Shown one piece after another: positions 62,583 to 64,000 of a DNA stretch of 64,000 nt. How positions within the stretch are numbered: position 1 is the first letter of the stretch; each line of letters opens with the position of its first letter. The translations under genes were made by a program, and so were the position numbers. The notes beneath the pieces are model-generated. The model saw only the letters and a program-made list of their open reading frames with translations, was not told where the DNA came from and made no database searches. This DNA comes from Anaerolineae bacterium (GTDB lineage: Bacteria > Chloroflexota > Anaerolineae > Aggregatilineales > UBA2796): assembly GCA_019637555.1 (NCBI GenBank), contig JAHBVK010000001.1, positions 248,001 through 312,000 on the forward strand, written 5' to 3'.

Positions 62583-63317
62583 ATGGCAGTAACAGAGTCG
62601 GATATTCCACGCATCCTGCACCTGCTAACGTGCGGTAATGTGCGCGATGAACACGGCATGTTGCGCTGGAGTTCCAATTACACATTCTTAGTCAGTGTGT
62701 CCGAAGCTACTGATAAGACAATGGCTGTTTATAAACCGCAGCGCGGTGAACGCCCGTTATGGGATTTTCCTGATGGCACACTGTGTTACCGCGAGGTTGC
62801 CGCTTATCACATCTCGGCTGCACTCGGTTGGATGCTAGTTCCACCGACGGTTCTACGCGATGGTCCACGCGGCATTGGTTCGGTGCAGCTTTACATCGAA
62901 AGCGATCCCGAAGTCAACTATTTCACTTTCGATGACAGCCACATCGAACAGCTTCGGCGCATGGCGTTGTTTGACTACATCACCAACAACGCGGATCGCA
63001 AAGGCGGTCATTGCTTACTTGATGATGCCAACCATATCTGGGGCATTGATCACGGCATTTGCTTCCATCCAGCGCCTAAACTTCGCACTGTTATCTGGGA
63101 TTTTGCGGGTCAAGCCGTGCCGGAGCAATTACTCTGCGACGTTCAGCGTATCGCTGAGGAAGTCGATCAACCCTCATCGTCATTGCGACGGGAACTCGAA
63201 CCACTGTTAGCAGAGGCAGAAGTACAGGCACTCCAGTCTCGGCTGCGTCGAGTTTTGCACCGTCGTGAATTCCCTCGTCCCGGTCCCGGTCCGAATTATC
63301 CATGGCCCCCTGTATAA
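62583..63317 (+). CDS. SCO1664-family protein (kinase-like fold)
   Basis: 244 residues. The family (TIGR03843-type) shows MAVYKPQRGERPLWDFPDG, YREVAAYHISAALGWMLVPP, and DYITNNADRKGGHCLLDDAN with GIDHGICFH, a phosphatidylinositol-kinase/HipA-like catalytic layout (N-x-D-R-K-G-G-H and D-H-G). GGGAG precedes ATG 62583. Partner of the phosphatase and DUF3090 proteins. Confidence 0.85.
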   Translation: MAVTESDIPRILHLLTCGNVRDEHGMLRWSSNYTFLVSVSEATDKTMAVYKPQRGERPLWDFPDGTLCYREVAAYHISAALGWMLVPPTVLRDGPRGIGSVQLYIESDPEVNYFTFDDSHIEQLRRMALFDYITNNADRKGGHCLLDDANHIWGIDHGICFHPAPKLRTVIWDFAGQAVPEQLLCDVQRIAEEVDQPSSSLRRELEPLLAEAEVQALQSRLRRVLHRREFPRPGPGPNYPWPPV

Positions 63318-63323
63318 CCACAA

Positions 63324-64000
63324 TTACGGCGTCGCGCCCATATCCAAGCTATTTCCAAATCCAAGCAGCGTAGTGTTGAAGAACCCAACGATACGCTGCT
63401 CGTATTCTTTGGGGTCGCGGCTGAAGCCACCCGTATGATCGACGTTCGGAACGATCCAGATAGCACTCCTGCTTGAGGTGCTATTGTAAAAGAACTGATT
63501 AAACGCCACTTCATCGCCGTTATTCCCAGCAGCAATAAACAAAAATGAAGTGTTTTTTGCTGCTACGATTGACTCCGCCAATGGCGGTGGCATTTCATCC
63601 CCGCTCATAATGCCGACCATGAAGGAAAATACGCGGTGCGTGAAATTGCGATACCACGGCATATTCATCGGTAAGGATGTGTATTCATTAACATCACGAG
63701 ATGTGGCACCTTCAACCGCTATCGCTTGAATCGCTGTGCAGCTAGAAGCCGCGCCCAGAAGTATTTCCCCGCCCATAGAAAAGCCAAGTGCTCCAATAGC
63801 ACGGACCGTAGGCTGCAGTCGTAGATATTCTACGGCTGCTTCAATATCGAAGGTGCCTTTCCAGCCCAGCCGATTAATTCGTCCTTCGCTATCTTCATAA
63901 CCACGCATACTCACGGCAAGAACGCCGTATCCATTGTCACGAAGCATTTCAGCGTAACTTCGCACTGTATTGCGCCCACCACCGGATCCGTGCACCAGTA
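63324..64000 (-). CDS. Alpha/beta hydrolase, 5' end outside the window
   Basis: At least 225 residues. VHGSGGGRNTVRSYAEML gives the oxyanion region (HGSGGG), LGFSMGGEILLGAASS the nucleophile Ser and NVDHTGGFSRD the catalytic His. The protein continues past 64000, so the N-terminus, perhaps with a signal, is not visible. Substrate unknown. It is convergent with the SCO1664-family gene, 6 bases away. Confidence 0.8.
   Translation of the reverse strand, partial: LVHGSGGGRNTVRSYAEMLRDNGYGVLAVSMRGYEDSEGRINRLGWKGTFDIEAAVEYLRLQPTVRAIGALGFSMGGEILLGAASSCTAIQAIAVEGATSRDVNEYTSLPMNMPWYRNFTHRVFSFMVGIMSGDEMPPPLAESIVAAKNTSFLFIAAGNNGDEVAFNQFFYNSTSSRSAIWIVPNVDHTGGFSRDPKEYEQRIVGFFNTTLLGFGNSLDMGATP

Noticed and set aside
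1..64000. CRISPR arrays, insertion sequences, prophage, defence islands
   Set aside because: No regularly spaced repeats, transposase, integrase or phage structural genes were recognised in the window.

Overview
The window reads as chromosomal DNA of a bacterium of about 50-55 % GC, most likely a Chloroflexota member of the Anaerolineae or Herpetosiphon type. That placement is an inference from content. Secreted proteins carry Thr/Pro-rich TPTPT linkers. There are LysM and SH3b wall proteins and a SpoVS gene without other sporulation genes. A TerY/PP2C/kinase cluster, a histidine phosphatase-DUF3090-SCO1664 cluster and an Rv3377c/Rv3378c-like diterpene pair are also present. No rRNA operon, CRISPR array, insertion sequence, integrase or phage gene was seen. 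Coding density is high and both strands are used.

Region by region. 1-5.3 kb: a truncated membrane protein, a nicotinamidase-like hydrolase, CinA, two genes that look like catalytically dead PyrF and PyrE, and a PAS/HATPase protein. 5.3-17.1 kb (minus strand): MreB, a large ligand-binding/SH3b/CARDB secreted protein, two unknown proteins, ManC, DprA, two LysM proteins, a PHP phosphoesterase and SpoVS. 17.5-24.6 kb (plus strand): a TerY-P-like cluster made of VWA, a frameshifted YCII protein, PP2C phosphatase, kinase with zinc ribbon, a 926-residue BACON-like repeat protein and a second VWA. 24.6-33.6 kb: an NAD-dependent dehydrogenase, RecN, a B-box membrane protein, NAD kinase, a HEAT protein, an amino-acid ABC permease and binding protein, and a RIO1 kinase with a long leader. 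33.6-43 kb: a KdpD-N/USP protein and a KimA-like transporter, small unknown genes, a GMC oxidoreductase remnant, a DUF336 protein, a PfkB sugar kinase and an M23 peptidase/beta-propeller.

43-49 kb (minus strand) is the most striking part. A class II diterpene cyclase and an Rv3378c-family diterpene synthase flank a histidine kinase and two single-domain response regulators. Two of the junctions are ATGA overlaps, and one good promoter lies upstream of the cyclase. Both terpene enzymes have substitutions in their signature motifs. 49-64 kb: PriA, a MEMO-family protein, a response regulator, a HerA-like ATPase, a GH5 glycosidase, an L,D-transpeptidase, tRNA-His, a PpiC lipoprotein, a DUF554 protein, the phosphatase-DUF3090-SCO1664 cluster and a truncated alpha/beta hydrolase.

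Themes: envelope building (MreB, LysM, Ldt, M23, SH3b), phospho-signalling, and several enzymes that keep their fold but have lost active-site residues. All functions are read from sequence motifs by eye. Start codons were chosen from Shine-Dalgarno spacing and family N-termini where possible.
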